Source: Candidatus Kapaibacterium sp.
Lineage (GTDB): Bacteria; Bacteroidota; Ignavibacteria; Kapaibacteriales; UBA2268
DNA: 6,922 nt
NCBI GenBank assembly: GCA_030835065.1
Contig: JAUQWR010000038.1
Location: 1 to 6,922, forward strand
Reading direction: 5' to 3'
The translations under genes and the position numbers were made by a program. Every line of letters starts with the position of its first letter. Positions within the stretch are counted from its first letter, which is position 1. The notes beneath the pieces are model-generated. The model ran no database searches and was not told where the DNA came from. It saw only the letters and a list, made by a program, of their open reading frames with translations. Positions 1 to 6,816 of the stretch are shown in pieces.

Positions 1-34
1 ATACAATCAATAATAGATATTTTAATGAACGCAT
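1..34 (-). CDS. 5' end of a third gene in the lipoprotein operon, cut by the window edge
   Basis: An ATG at 34-32 opens a frame that stays open to the left edge. The 11 visible codons read MRSLKYLLLIV, a basic start followed by a hydrophobic run, as expected for a signal peptide or a first membrane segment. The start lies 8 bp after the TAG stop of the upstream lipoprotein gene. An AGGTGA element overlapping that stop gives a good Shine-Dalgarno sequence about 4 nt before the ATG. Spacing and SD suggest translation from the same mRNA as the two lipoproteins. The function cannot be told from 11 residues. With so short a frame the call rests on the SD, the spacing and the hydrophobic start. Confidence 0.6.
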   Translation of the reverse strand, partial: MRSLKYLLLIV

Positions 35-42
35 AAAATCAC

Positions 43-831
43 CTATTTTACAATATTGTATCTTAACAATGTTGATTCATGTCCATTAATATCAATAGTT
101 TGAGAACCAACAAAAGGAATAGTAAGTGTAACTGATTTTGAATCTACAGTTGATTTAACTAAACCAATTCCATCAGCATAATAGTAATGAGATACTAATT
201 CTAAATCAAGATCAACCAAGCCATTAGCTTTTGCATCAATAATATTTTTAACGATAAATTCTTGAGCTTTTACAGTTGAATTACCAATTGTAATATCTAC
301 TTCAGTGCCTCTAGAAGCCTTCATAGTTAGTGTACCAGCAAGTTTAACTGGAATTGGTAAATCTAAATCTAAAGTTATATCAGCAAATTGAGCTGAATTG
401 ATTTCCCAAGAACTAATATTTGGATCGACAGCAGTAACCCATTTGTTTTCAAATTTATCGACAGGTATGCTAAATGAGCTTCCAACCGGCATAAAGTAGT
501 AAAATTCTCCAAGCAATTTTGCACCATCGAGTGCGTGATGATATGGAGTGCCAGGAGTACCGTCAGTAAATTGTGCAAAAACATATGAATCTTTATTTAG
601 GTAGATTTCACTACCAGTAATCACTACAGAATCAGTTTCTTTTGTATCTAATTGTTTTGCATTATTCATGTCTCTGGTATAGTCTTCATACACCCAATAA
701 TTACCTGCTTTCATAGGGAAATAATTCTTTGTTGTTGGTGTAATAGGATTGCTGTCATCTTTATCTTCAGAGCATGAAGAAAATCCAATTGCCAAAACAG
801 CAAATAGTGCGAGTGATAATAATTTTTTCAT
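43..831 (-). CDS. Predicted surface lipoprotein, paralogue of the upstream gene, function unknown
   Basis: A 262-residue exported lipoprotein of no family I can name. Residues 1-19 are a signal peptide (MKK, then a hydrophobic core) ending in a lipobox-like FSSC with the lipidated Cys at 20. The next residues, SEDKDD, form an acidic stretch like the Bacteroidota lipoprotein export signal, so outer-surface exposure is inferred. The mature part is rich in Thr, Ser, Val and Ile alternations that suggest a beta-structured domain. It holds GNYW at 43-46, a VDPN..W segment near 135-142, YYADGIG near 217-223 and a C-terminal LLRY. The same landmarks in the same order occur in the neighbouring lipoprotein, so the two are tandem paralogues. 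The ATG is preceded by AAGGAG with 6 nt spacing. The SD abuts the upstream stop codon and the gap is 11 bp, so the two are co-transcribed. Confidence 0.85.
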   Translation of the reverse strand: MKKLLSLALFAVLAIGFSSCSEDKDDSNPITPTTKNYFPMKAGNYWVYEDYTRDMNNAKQLDTKETDSVVITGSEIYLNKDSYVFAQFTDGTPGTPYHHALDGAKLLGEFYYFMPVGSSFSIPVDKFENKWVTAVDPNISSWEINSAQFADITLDLDLPIPVKLAGTLTMKASRGTEVDITIGNSTVKAQEFIVKNIIDAKANGLVDLDLELVSHYYYADGIGLVKSTVDSKSVTLTIPFVGSQTIDINGHESTLLRYNIVK

Positions 832-842
832 TCAATTCTCCT

Positions 843-1601
843 TTATTTAACTGAATATCTTAATAATTTTGTTTCTGTTCCTGGAATTTTAAATGTTGAT
901 AATATTGGAATTACAATAGGCTTTTGGTAAGTAGATACAATACCAATTCCTTTTGCAAGGTAAATTCTTTGTTCTGAGTCGATATTGATTGGGATTGTAG
1001 TACCATTAAAAGTAAGAGAACCAGTGAAGGCAACATTAATAATATAAGTATCAGCAACTATATTAGATCCGGATACTTGAAATGTTTTGGAACTGCCTTT
1101 AGAACCAGTCACTATCATTTTACCTTTGATTGGCATGCCAAACATTTCAATTTCAATTTCGCGTTCCATTACTTTCCAATAGTCATCGTTAGGATCTGCT
1201 ACTTTATACCATTCTTCTGCAGTTGTATCTTCGATTCCTAATCCTCCAAAATTCATTATGCTCGAAGACAACATATATATTTTATTTGATGCATCTTCGT
1301 ATAAATACATCGGATCAGATTCTTGAACCTCATTATTGTCGATAACAAATTGTGAAATTTCAACTGCTTCCTTACCGGCTTTCATTACTTTACCAGTAAC
1401 AACATTTGAATCTATTTCGCTAGTTAATATCATATTGTCGAGAGAATCTGATTCTGCAACAGAGAAAATCCAATAATTACCAGTGGTACCAGATAAATAT
1501 GGTTTATTAGAAGGACCGCTAGGATTGTCTTTATCATCAGAGCAAGAAGTAATTATTAATGCTATCATTAATGATAGAGCGAGAAAAAGTTTGTTTTTCA
1601 T
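843..1601 (-). CDS. Predicted surface lipoprotein, first gene of the operon, function unknown
   Basis: A 252-residue exported lipoprotein with no recognised domain. An in-frame TTG four codons upstream (1613) would give a longer protein, but that TTG overlaps the GGAGAA Shine-Dalgarno sequence of the ATG at 1601. The ATG is therefore the start. It also yields a normal signal peptide and puts the lipobox Cys (ITSC) at residue 20, exactly as in the downstream paralogue. SDDKD follows the Cys and resembles the Bacteroidota surface-export signal. Landmarks shared with the paralogue are GNYW (41-44), DS.VVTG (64-70), W..VADPN...W (130-142), GIGIVST (218-224) and LLRYSVK at the end. Identity elsewhere looks low, so the duplication is old. 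It follows the NAD operon terminator and has its own candidate promoter. Confidence 0.85.
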   Translation of the reverse strand: MKNKLFLALSLMIALIITSCSDDKDNPSGPSNKPYLSGTTGNYWIFSVAESDSLDNMILTSEIDSNVVTGKVMKAGKEAVEISQFVIDNNEVQESDPMYLYEDASNKIYMLSSSIMNFGGLGIEDTTAEEWYKVADPNDDYWKVMEREIEIEMFGMPIKGKMIVTGSKGSSKTFQVSGSNIVADTYIINVAFTGSLTFNGTTIPINIDSEQRIYLAKGIGIVSTYQKPIVIPILSTFKIPGTETKLLRYSVK

Positions 1602-1605
1602 AAAG

Positions 1606-1611
1606 TTCTCC
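1606..1611 (-). promoter_or_regulatory. Ribosome binding site that decides the start of the first lipoprotein gene
   Basis: GGAGAA on the minus strand, with GGAG ending 6 nt before the ATG at 1601. It overlaps the alternative TTG codon at 1613-1611, which rules that codon out as a likely start. Confidence 0.8.
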
Positions 1612-1620
1612 AATTTTAAT

Positions 1621-1648
1621 CAATATAATAAAAACGAATGAAATGCAA
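1621..1648 (-). promoter_or_regulatory. Candidate Bacteroidota-type promoter for the lipoprotein operon
   Basis: On the minus strand a TTG (1648-1646) is followed after 18 nt by TATATTG (1627-1621). This resembles the Bacteroidota sigma pattern TTTG, about 19 nt, TAnnTTTG, though neither half is perfect. It lies between the NAD operon terminator and the first lipoprotein ATG and would give a leader of about 15 nt including the SD. In AT-rich DNA such matches can arise by chance. Confidence 0.3.
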
Positions 1649-1662
1649 TATTGTTACACTAA

Positions 1663-1689
1663 TAAAAAGGGAAGACTCAGCTTCCCTTT
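1663..1689 (-). terminator. Rho-independent terminator of the nadA-nadC-nadB operon
   Basis: A perfect 9-bp stem (AAAGGGAAG paired with CTTCCCTTT) encloses a 6-nt loop. It starts 5 nt after the nadB TGA. On the minus strand the stem runs into TTTTTATT, the expected U-rich tail. Position and tail together make this the end of the NAD operon transcript. Confidence 0.88.
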
Positions 1690-1694
1690 ATAAA

Positions 1695-3239
1695 TCAATC
1701 AATTCTGTAATGTGCGCCTCGGCTTACTCTTTGCTCTAAAGTAGAGTTAGTAACTGCAATTGCAGTCTGAACTCCATTTCTTAGTTCAATCATTTCTTTA
1801 GTCATTTTTGCTTTTCTATAGAATTGCTCAACTTCCGATTGTAGATGCCTAAGCATTTGTTGTGCACGTTGCAATCTTTGGCGAGTGCGGATCAAACCGA
1901 CATAATTCCACATCGTGTTTTTAATTGTCATCCAATCTTGTGTAAGCAAAGCAGGATCTACTGATTCTGTTTCGTCTTTCCAAGGGTATATATCAGGAAA
2001 ATAATTACTATCTTCATAATCTTTGCATACATCATTACCTGCCATCCAGCCCCAAACTACACATTCCAATAATGAAGTTGATGCCAAACGATTAGCACCA
2101 TGCACTCCGGTGCAAGCCACTTCGCCTACTGCGTATAGTCTCCGGAGTGAAGTTCTTCCATTGAGGTTAACTCCAACTCCTCCACAAGAGTAATGTGCGG
2201 CAGGAACAACCGGGATTGGCTCACGAGTCATATCGACACCTGCTGTGAATAGGTGCTGATATATTGTCGGGAATCTATTTCTTATCCAATCAGAATCTTT
2301 GAATGAAATATCGAGATAAACGCAAGGATGTCCGGTTTCTAACATTATTTGATGAATACCACGAGCAACAACATCTCTAGGAGCTAAAGATTTTAGCTCA
2401 TGGAAATTTTGCATAAATTCTTTTCCGCGTTTATCAATAAGAACAGCACCTTCGCCTCTTACTGACTCAGAAATAAGAAATCTATCATGCTCATTATAAA
2501 ACGAAGTGGGGTGGAATTGGATATATTCCAAATTGAAACAGCGTGCACCAGCGCGCCAAGCAAGAGCAATTCCATCTCCGGTAGATTCGTTTGGATTTGT
2601 AGTGTGCAAATATATCTGGCCTAATCCACCTGTTGCTAATATTGTGTTTTGTGCATAAACAGGAGTTACTTTGCCTGATTGATTGTCTAAAATTAAAGCA
2701 CCAAAACAAGCCGGCTTTTTATAAATATCGAGTGAGTTGCTCGAATGATGCGATAAAGTAAGCAAATCGACTGCTGTATGCTCTACATATACTCTAATAT
2801 TAGGATGACGCAACAATACTTTAATTACAGATTTATGTATCGCTTCGCCTGTTTTGTCTTTTGAGTGAATAATTCTTGGTTGTGAATGAGCGCCTTCGGC
2901 AGTTAAATCCAAATTATCATCGGTTGTTCTATCAAAATTTACATTAAACTTTTCGATTAATAATTGTCTTACTAACTTTGGACCTAATTCTGAAAGTTGT
3001 TTTACTGCCGGTAGCCAACAGTGACCATCACCGGCTTCTAAAATATCTTTTTGTAATTTTTCGGGACTATCGTCCTCGCCATGGTAAATAATTCCACCGT
3101 GGGCATAGGGAGTATTACCGCTTAATATTTCTGAGGTTTTAGAAATAATAATAACTTCTTTGCCATTATCGGCGGCAGTAATTGCTGCAATGCAGCCTGC
3201 CAAACCTGAGCCGATAACTAAAAGATCAGTTTTAATCAT
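1695..3239 (-). CDS. nadB: L-aspartate oxidase
   Basis: A cytosolic FAD enzyme that oxidises L-aspartate to iminoaspartate, the first step of de novo NAD synthesis. Its product is used by NadA, encoded in the same operon. It has 514 residues, close to full family length. The N-terminal FAD-binding motif GSGLAG is at 10-15. Family signatures follow in order: SGNTPYAHGGI (40-50), LATGGLG (201-207), QFHPT (241-245, catalytic-region His243), SVRGEGA (259-265), APRDVVARGI (286-295, Arg288), HYSCGGV (349-355) and GANRLASTSLLE (381-392, Arg384). The C-terminal helical region ends in SRGAHYRID, the usual tail. NadB resembles fumarate reductase and succinate dehydrogenase flavoproteins, but the tail, the APRD context and the nad neighbours settle the identity. 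The ATG lies 3 bp after the nadC stop; its SD (GAAGAG) is weak and lies in the last two nadC codons, so translational coupling is likely. Confidence 0.97.
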   Translation of the reverse strand: MIKTDLLVIGSGLAGCIAAITAADNGKEVIIISKTSEILSGNTPYAHGGIIYHGEDDSPEKLQKDILEAGDGHCWLPAVKQLSELGPKLVRQLLIEKFNVNFDRTTDDNLDLTAEGAHSQPRIIHSKDKTGEAIHKSVIKVLLRHPNIRVYVEHTAVDLLTLSHHSSNSLDIYKKPACFGALILDNQSGKVTPVYAQNTILATGGLGQIYLHTTNPNESTGDGIALAWRAGARCFNLEYIQFHPTSFYNEHDRFLISESVRGEGAVLIDKRGKEFMQNFHELKSLAPRDVVARGIHQIMLETGHPCVYLDISFKDSDWIRNRFPTIYQHLFTAGVDMTREPIPVVPAAHYSCGGVGVNLNGRTSLRRLYAVGEVACTGVHGANRLASTSLLECVVWGWMAGNDVCKDYEDSNYFPDIYPWKDETESVDPALLTQDWMTIKNTMWNYVGLIRTRQRLQRAQQMLRHLQSEVEQFYRKAKMTKEMIELRNGVQTAIAVTNSTLEQRVSRGAHYRID

Positions 3240-3242
3240 ACT

Positions 3243-4109
3243 TTACTCTTCAATAAATTCCATGTGCAAATCTGCAGCTTTGACACTATGAGTCAGAGCA
3301 CCAATTGATATTGCATTAATACCTGTAGATAGATATTCTTCGAGGCTATCGTAGGTAATACCACCCGAAGACTCAATAAATATATCATTTCCATTCTTAT
3401 ACGAACGGATTATCTTAACAGCTTCTAATGTTTTATTTCTATCAAAATTATCAAGCAAAAAGCCATCGACACCTGCTTGAAGTCCTTGATAAATTTGCTC
3501 GATTGTATCTACTTCGAGCTCTATAGGCAAGTTTTGATTTAAATTTCGTATTTGGCTTACGGCAGCATCAATACTTCCAGCTGCACTTAAATGATTGTCT
3601 TTGATCAATACGCCTTCTGATAGATTTAATCTATGGTTATAAGCTCCGCCTGCTCTTACAGCAAATTTTTCGAACATCCTAAGTCCCGGAGTAGTCTTGC
3701 GAGTGTCTAAGATTCTTACTCCATAAGGTTTTGCTTTTTCGGCGTATTTATGTGATTGAGTTGCTATACCTGATAATCTTTGAATCAAATTGAGGCATAC
3801 TCTTTCTCTGGATAATATAAATTGAGACTTGCCGTAAATTTTGGCGATAATAGTGCCTGAACCAATTTTTTGGCCGTCTTCTATTAAAACTTCAACTCTT
3901 TCACAATCTTCAAAAATTGCTTTAATAATATCTTTGCCAGCAAAAACCAATTCACTTTGCGATTCAATTATTGCTGTAGTGAAGGAAGTATCCTCGACAG
4001 TTCCTAATGTTGTTTTGTCATCAAAGGCTAAATCTTCATCCAAAAATTCTTTTACTTTTGCCTTAATATAATCATAAGGCAAATTATTTATCTGTCTGTA
4101 TTCAATCAT
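3243..4109 (-). CDS. nadC: Nicotinate-nucleotide pyrophosphorylase (quinolinate phosphoribosyltransferase)
   Basis: Converts quinolinate and phosphoribosyl pyrophosphate to nicotinic acid mononucleotide with loss of CO2, the last quinolinate-specific step of NAD synthesis. The 288 residues match the usual length. An N-terminal domain (about 1-115) includes EDLAFDDKTT at 25-34. The barrel domain carries DTRKTTPGLR (135-144), AVRAGGAYNHRLNL (150-163), VLIKDNH (167-173), ELEVDT (197-202), FLLDNF (217-222) and ESSGGI (246-251). The basic residues that bind the substrates (Arg137, Lys138, His159, Arg160, Lys170) and the acidic Glu199 and Asp220 are all present by motif alignment. The gene is second in the operon, 10 bp after the nadA stop, and has a clear GGAG 5 nt before its ATG. 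Confidence 0.97.
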   Translation of the reverse strand: MIEYRQINNLPYDYIKAKVKEFLDEDLAFDDKTTLGTVEDTSFTTAIIESQSELVFAGKDIIKAIFEDCERVEVLIEDGQKIGSGTIIAKIYGKSQFILSRERVCLNLIQRLSGIATQSHKYAEKAKPYGVRILDTRKTTPGLRMFEKFAVRAGGAYNHRLNLSEGVLIKDNHLSAAGSIDAAVSQIRNLNQNLPIELEVDTIEQIYQGLQAGVDGFLLDNFDRNKTLEAVKIIRSYKNGNDIFIESSGGITYDSLEEYLSTGINAISIGALTHSVKAADLHMEFIEE

Positions 4110-4119
4110 TTTAGCTCCA

Positions 4120-5043
4120 TTATTTACTCAATTCCAGCATTCTTTCAAGTGGAATTAAGGCTTTTTGTCTGATATCTTCATCCATTAAAATCTCGGGTTG
4201 CAATGTTTTAAGTGCATCAATCATTTTGTCTATAGTATTTAATCTCATGTGAGGGCAATTATTGCAAGAGCATCCGCTCATAGAAGGCACTGGAATATAT
4301 TTTTTTTCGGGTGCTTTTTTCTGCATTTCGTGTATCACACCAGGCTCAGTGAGAATAATAAACTCATTTTTATCACTTTTTACTGCATGATCTATTATTG
4401 CTGTTGTTGATCCTATGAAATCTGCATAATCCAAAATATTTTCAGGACATTCGGGATGAGCCAATACTTCGGCATTGGGATTTTGTGCACACAGATTTAT
4501 TACTTCCTGTTCTGAAAAATCAATATGAACTTGGCATGAGCCATTCCATAATTTCATATTTCTTCCAGTTTTTCTATTAATATACGAGCCCAAAAATTTG
4601 TCTGGAGCAAATATAATTGGAGTTGATTCTGGCACAGAAGCAACAATCTTCAGGGCATTTGATGATGTACATATAATATCGGACAGAGCTTTTACTCCTG
4701 AATTACAATTAATATAAGAAATAACAGTATGTCCGGGATTTTGGTCGATCCATTCTTTTAATTGTTCTGGTGGGCAAGAGTCTGCTAATGAACAACCTGC
4801 ATTCATATCAGGAATAACAACAGTTTTTGTAGGATTTAATATTTTAGCAGTTTCAGCCATAAAATGTACACCACAGAAAAGAATAACATCCGCATCAGTT
4901 TTTTTGGCTGCCTGAGCTAATGCCAAAGAATCGCCCATAAAATCGGCTAAATCTTGTATTGATGGATCTTGATAATAATGCGCTAATATTATTGCATTTC
5001 TTTGTTTTTTCAATTCCATCAATTCATCTATTTTACTTTTCAT
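4120..5043 (-). CDS. nadA: Quinolinate synthase (iron-sulfur enzyme)
   Basis: Condenses iminoaspartate from NadB with dihydroxyacetone phosphate to form quinolinate, using an oxygen-sensitive [4Fe-4S] cluster. With 307 residues it belongs to the short form, as in Thermotoga and Pyrococcus, rather than the roughly 350-residue E. coli form. It contains AHYYQDPSIQD (21-31), GDSL (37-40), CGVHFMAETAK (57-67), DMNAGCSLADSCP (79-91), YINCNSG (110-116), WNGSCQVH (166-173) and HPECP (196-200), then GCSCNNCPHM (257-266). Cluster ligands are expected to be Cys84, Cys170 and one of Cys258, 260 or 263. Cys263 is most likely because it stands just before the PHM segment, as the E. coli ligand does before PWM. 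It is the first gene of the operon. No good SD precedes its ATG, unlike most genes in the window. Confidence 0.97.
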   Translation of the reverse strand: MKSKIDELMELKKQRNAIILAHYYQDPSIQDLADFMGDSLALAQAAKKTDADVILFCGVHFMAETAKILNPTKTVVIPDMNAGCSLADSCPPEQLKEWIDQNPGHTVISYINCNSGVKALSDIICTSSNALKIVASVPESTPIIFAPDKFLGSYINRKTGRNMKLWNGSCQVHIDFSEQEVINLCAQNPNAEVLAHPECPENILDYADFIGSTTAIIDHAVKSDKNEFIILTEPGVIHEMQKKAPEKKYIPVPSMSGCSCNNCPHMRLNTIDKMIDALKTLQPEILMDEDIRQKALIPLERMLELSK

Positions 5044-5181
5044 GCTTTTAATATAAATTTTTCAACAATTGTTTCATATAAGAGCGTTAAATTAAACAAT
5101 ATTTATGAAATTTCCGATTCAATTTATATATTTTTACATTTTTGAATTTGTACATTTTAATAATATTATTTTGAGGATGAA
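5044..5181. promoter_or_regulatory. Divergent nadA / moeA intergenic region with inverted repeats
   Basis: These 138 bp must hold the promoters of both divergent transcripts, but I cannot assign either with confidence because the whole stretch is A/T-rich. A perfect 10-bp palindrome, AACAATTGTT, lies at 5064-5073, 20 nt before the nadA ATG. An overlapping longer repeat has 7-bp arms ATTGTTT (5068-5074) and AAACAAT (5094-5100). Such elements could be an operator for NAD-responsive control, but they match no repressor motif I recognise. On the plus strand GAGG at 5173-5176 is the SD of the moeA gene. Confidence 0.4.
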
Positions 5182-6354
5182 ATGAATTTTGAAGAGGCAC
5201 TGAAAACAATTCAAAAACTTGAAATAAAGCCAAAGACTGAAGTGACATTTATTTGTGATGCTCTTCATAAAGCTCTGGCTCAAGATTTGATTGCCGATCA
5301 CGATTTTCCTAATTTCTTTATGGCTGAAAATAATGGATATATTTTTAAACATGTACAGAAAAATAAAAGCTATAAAATTATTGATATATTAAAACCCGGA
5401 TACTTATCTCAAAAGCTGCCAGCAGAGAATGAATGTGTTAGGATCTGCGCAGGTGCAATGATACCAAACGAAGATTTGATATTTATTAAAGATGAAGACA
5501 TTATTGCCATTTCTGATAAATCAATCAAAACAAAAACTACAATAAATAAATCTGTTAAAAATTTTAAACGTGCTGAATTTATTAAAGAAAATGAACTTAT
5601 TATTAATAAAGGTACTTATATAAATCCTAAAGAAATGTCTTTATTATCAACTTTTGGATGTTACGAGCCTGCAATTTTTTCTGCACCATTTGTATCAATA
5701 TTTATAAGTGGATCTGAGTTGATAGAGCCTCCATTTAAGCTTGTTGCCCCATTAAAGCGTAATTCTAATGGTTCATTGATTAATTCTTTGGTGAGATTGA
5801 TTGGTGCAAACTCTGATTACAATGGTATTGTGAAAGATGATGTAGATTTGATAATAGAATCAATAAATAGTTCTATAGAAAATTCTGAATTAATTATATT
5901 TAGTGGCGGGTCAGCAGATTCTGAATCAGATGCAACTTTATTAGCTTTGAAAGAAATTAATGCTGAGATGATAATAGACAGTTTGAATTTAAAGCCAGGC
6001 GGTTCTACTAAGCTTTTCTTATACAAGGAAAAGCCAATTTTGTTGCTCCCCGGCAGCCCGATATCAGCATTTGCAGCATTTCATTTAATAGCAAAACCCT
6101 TAATTCATAAATTAATGGGCTCAGATTACAGACATAGATTTATAAAATCAATTTCGGCTAAAGATTTTACTATCCAAAAAAATCGAAAAATAAATTTTGT
6201 TCCGGCAAAAATTGTCAATGGAGAAATTGAATACATTAAAAAGCCAAGCAATTCTGATTTGAGAATTTTTCAAAATATCGATTGTTTTATAAAACTTGAT
6301 ATTGGCAAAGATTCAATTTTATCTGGTGAAATAATTGATGTTTTATTAGTATGA
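5182..6354 (+). CDS. Divergent MoeA-family molybdopterin molybdenumtransferase homologue
   Basis: MoeA inserts molybdenum into adenylylated molybdopterin, the final step of molybdenum cofactor synthesis in the cytosol. The 390 residues and domain order match that family: N-terminal domains I and II (about 1-168), the MPT-binding MoCF domain (about 170-312), and a C-terminal beta domain IV (about 322-390). Recognisable motifs are ISGSEL (175-180, for STGDEL), VKDD (217-220), FSGGSADSESD (240-250, for SGGVSVGDxD), LKPGGS (270-275, for KPGKP) and LPGSPISA (289-296, for LPGNPVSA). Several family-conserved residues differ. The AMDGY motif reads ENNGY (49-53), so its Asp is Asn51. The TGAP motif reads AGAM (90-93). 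The RRGED region reads KRAEF (129-133). Asp220, Asp250, Lys271, Pro290 and Pro293 are kept. It may be a weak or specialised MoeA. No other cofactor genes are in view. The ATG has GAGG 5 nt upstream. Confidence 0.85.
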   Translation: MNFEEALKTIQKLEIKPKTEVTFICDALHKALAQDLIADHDFPNFFMAENNGYIFKHVQKNKSYKIIDILKPGYLSQKLPAENECVRICAGAMIPNEDLIFIKDEDIIAISDKSIKTKTTINKSVKNFKRAEFIKENELIINKGTYINPKEMSLLSTFGCYEPAIFSAPFVSIFISGSELIEPPFKLVAPLKRNSNGSLINSLVRLIGANSDYNGIVKDDVDLIIESINSSIENSELIIFSGGSADSESDATLLALKEINAEMIIDSLNLKPGGSTKLFLYKEKPILLLPGSPISAFAAFHLIAKPLIHKLMGSDYRHRFIKSISAKDFTIQKNRKINFVPAKIVNGEIEYIKKPSNSDLRIFQNIDCFIKLDIGKDSILSGEIIDVLLV

Positions 6355-6367
6355 TAAAATGAAGAAA

Positions 6368-6401
6368 TGAGAACTATGGGAAATAAATCCCATAGTCCTC
6401 A
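6368..6401 (-). terminator. Stem-loop between the convergent moeA-like and cytochrome genes
   Basis: A perfect 9-bp inverted repeat (ACTATGGGA at 6373-6381, TCCCATAGT at 6388-6396) has a 6-nt loop. It extends by TGAG/CTCA after one A-C mismatch. It begins about 10 nt beyond the cytochrome stop, and on the minus strand it runs into a moderately U-rich tail (CATTTCTTCATTTT). It therefore reads best as the cytochrome terminator. On the plus strand it lies 13 nt after the moeA-like stop but is followed by CAAAACAAAC, with no U tract, so termination in that direction should be poor. Confidence 0.7.
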
Positions 6402-6410
6402 AAACAAACT

Positions 6411-6746
6411 TTAATTATTAGGGCAACCTTTTGCAGACCATGCTTCTAGCATTTTAATATCGCAATCATTTAGTTTTGGCATCATTTTAGGCATAGGCGA
6501 AAAATTTGGTGCATGATTGACAGCTTTCACAACATCATTAATTTTTTCTTTAAGCAAATCATAAGAATCCAGTTTAATATTATTGCCCATCATTTCGAAA
6601 GATGCACCATGGCAGTTTGAACAATAATTATCAATAATTGGTTTGATATTAGATTTATAAGAAACATTGCTTGTATCGCAAGATTTTTCTGATGAGCAAG
6701 AAGTCAAATAAACAACAAAAGCGAATAAAAATATAATTTTTTTCAT
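6411..6746 (-). CDS. Small monoheme c-type cytochrome lipoprotein
   Basis: A 111-residue exported heme protein, probably an electron carrier tethered to a membrane by lipid. An in-frame TTG eight codons upstream is rejected. The ATG at 6746 has GAGGTG 4 nt before it and gives a normal signal peptide (MKKIIFLFAF...) with lipobox LTSC and lipidated Cys17. The single heme site is CSNCH at 42-46, His46 being the proximal ligand. The distal ligand is probably Met85 in SPMP, with Met88 and Met89 as alternatives. The order NIKPIID..C..CHG, then MP, then KLND..I..LEAW...G is the usual pattern of small cytochromes in Bacteroidota, which often end in GA.NN. Three further Cys (23, 95, 108) might form a disulfide. 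The residues after Cys17 (SSEKS) lack an acidic run, so a periplasmic-facing location is more likely than the cell surface. The gene stands alone and the redox partner is unknown. Confidence 0.88.
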   Translation of the reverse strand: MKKIIFLFAFVVYLTSCSSEKSCDTSNVSYKSNIKPIIDNYCSNCHGASFEMMGNNIKLDSYDLLKEKINDVVKAVNHAPNFSPMPKMMPKLNDCDIKMLEAWSAKGCPNN

Positions 6747-6750
6747 AAAC

Positions 6751-6756
6751 CACCTC
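6751..6756 (-). promoter_or_regulatory. Ribosome binding site that decides the cytochrome start
   Basis: GAGGTG on the minus strand, 4 nt before the ATG at 6746. It lies downstream of the alternative in-frame TTG at 6770, so that codon is not served by it. Confidence 0.8.
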
Positions 6757-6767
6757 AATAAAACAAA

Positions 6768-6775
6768 CAAAGCTA
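6768..6775 (-). promoter_or_regulatory. Candidate Bacteroidota -7 promoter element for the cytochrome gene
   Basis: TAGCTTTG on the minus strand fits the Bacteroidota -7 consensus TAnnTTTG exactly. It would start a transcript about 15 nt before the cytochrome ATG, leaving room for the SD. No clear TTTG or TTG is seen at the expected -33 distance, so the call rests on one half only. Confidence 0.4.
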
Positions 6776-6816
6776 ATAACGATTAACGAAAAATTATATT
6801 TAGTCGAGGCTAATAA

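Noticed and set aside
1602..1613. TTG start extending the first lipoprotein by four codons
   Set aside because: The TTG overlaps the SD of the downstream ATG, and the ATG gives the better signal peptide.
2650..2658. Second DnaA box match (TGTGCATAA)
   Set aside because: It lies inside the nadB coding sequence and shows how easily single matches arise.
2494..2709. Open frame of 71 codons on the minus strand in another frame
   Set aside because: It overlaps the conserved core of nadB, and its Trp/Cys/Phe-rich composition is not protein-like.
3841..4071. Open frame of 76 codons on the plus strand
   Set aside because: It lies antisense inside nadC, whose protein is fully conserved by motif, and its own product has no recognisable features.
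5142..5169. TTGAAT and TATTAT as a promoter for the moeA-like gene
   Set aside because: The spacer is 16 nt, but the implied transcript would start at or after the SD, too close to the ATG to be likely.
5134..5352. Minus-strand open frame across the moeA-like gene start
   Set aside because: It is antisense to a real coding start and has no supporting SD or motif.
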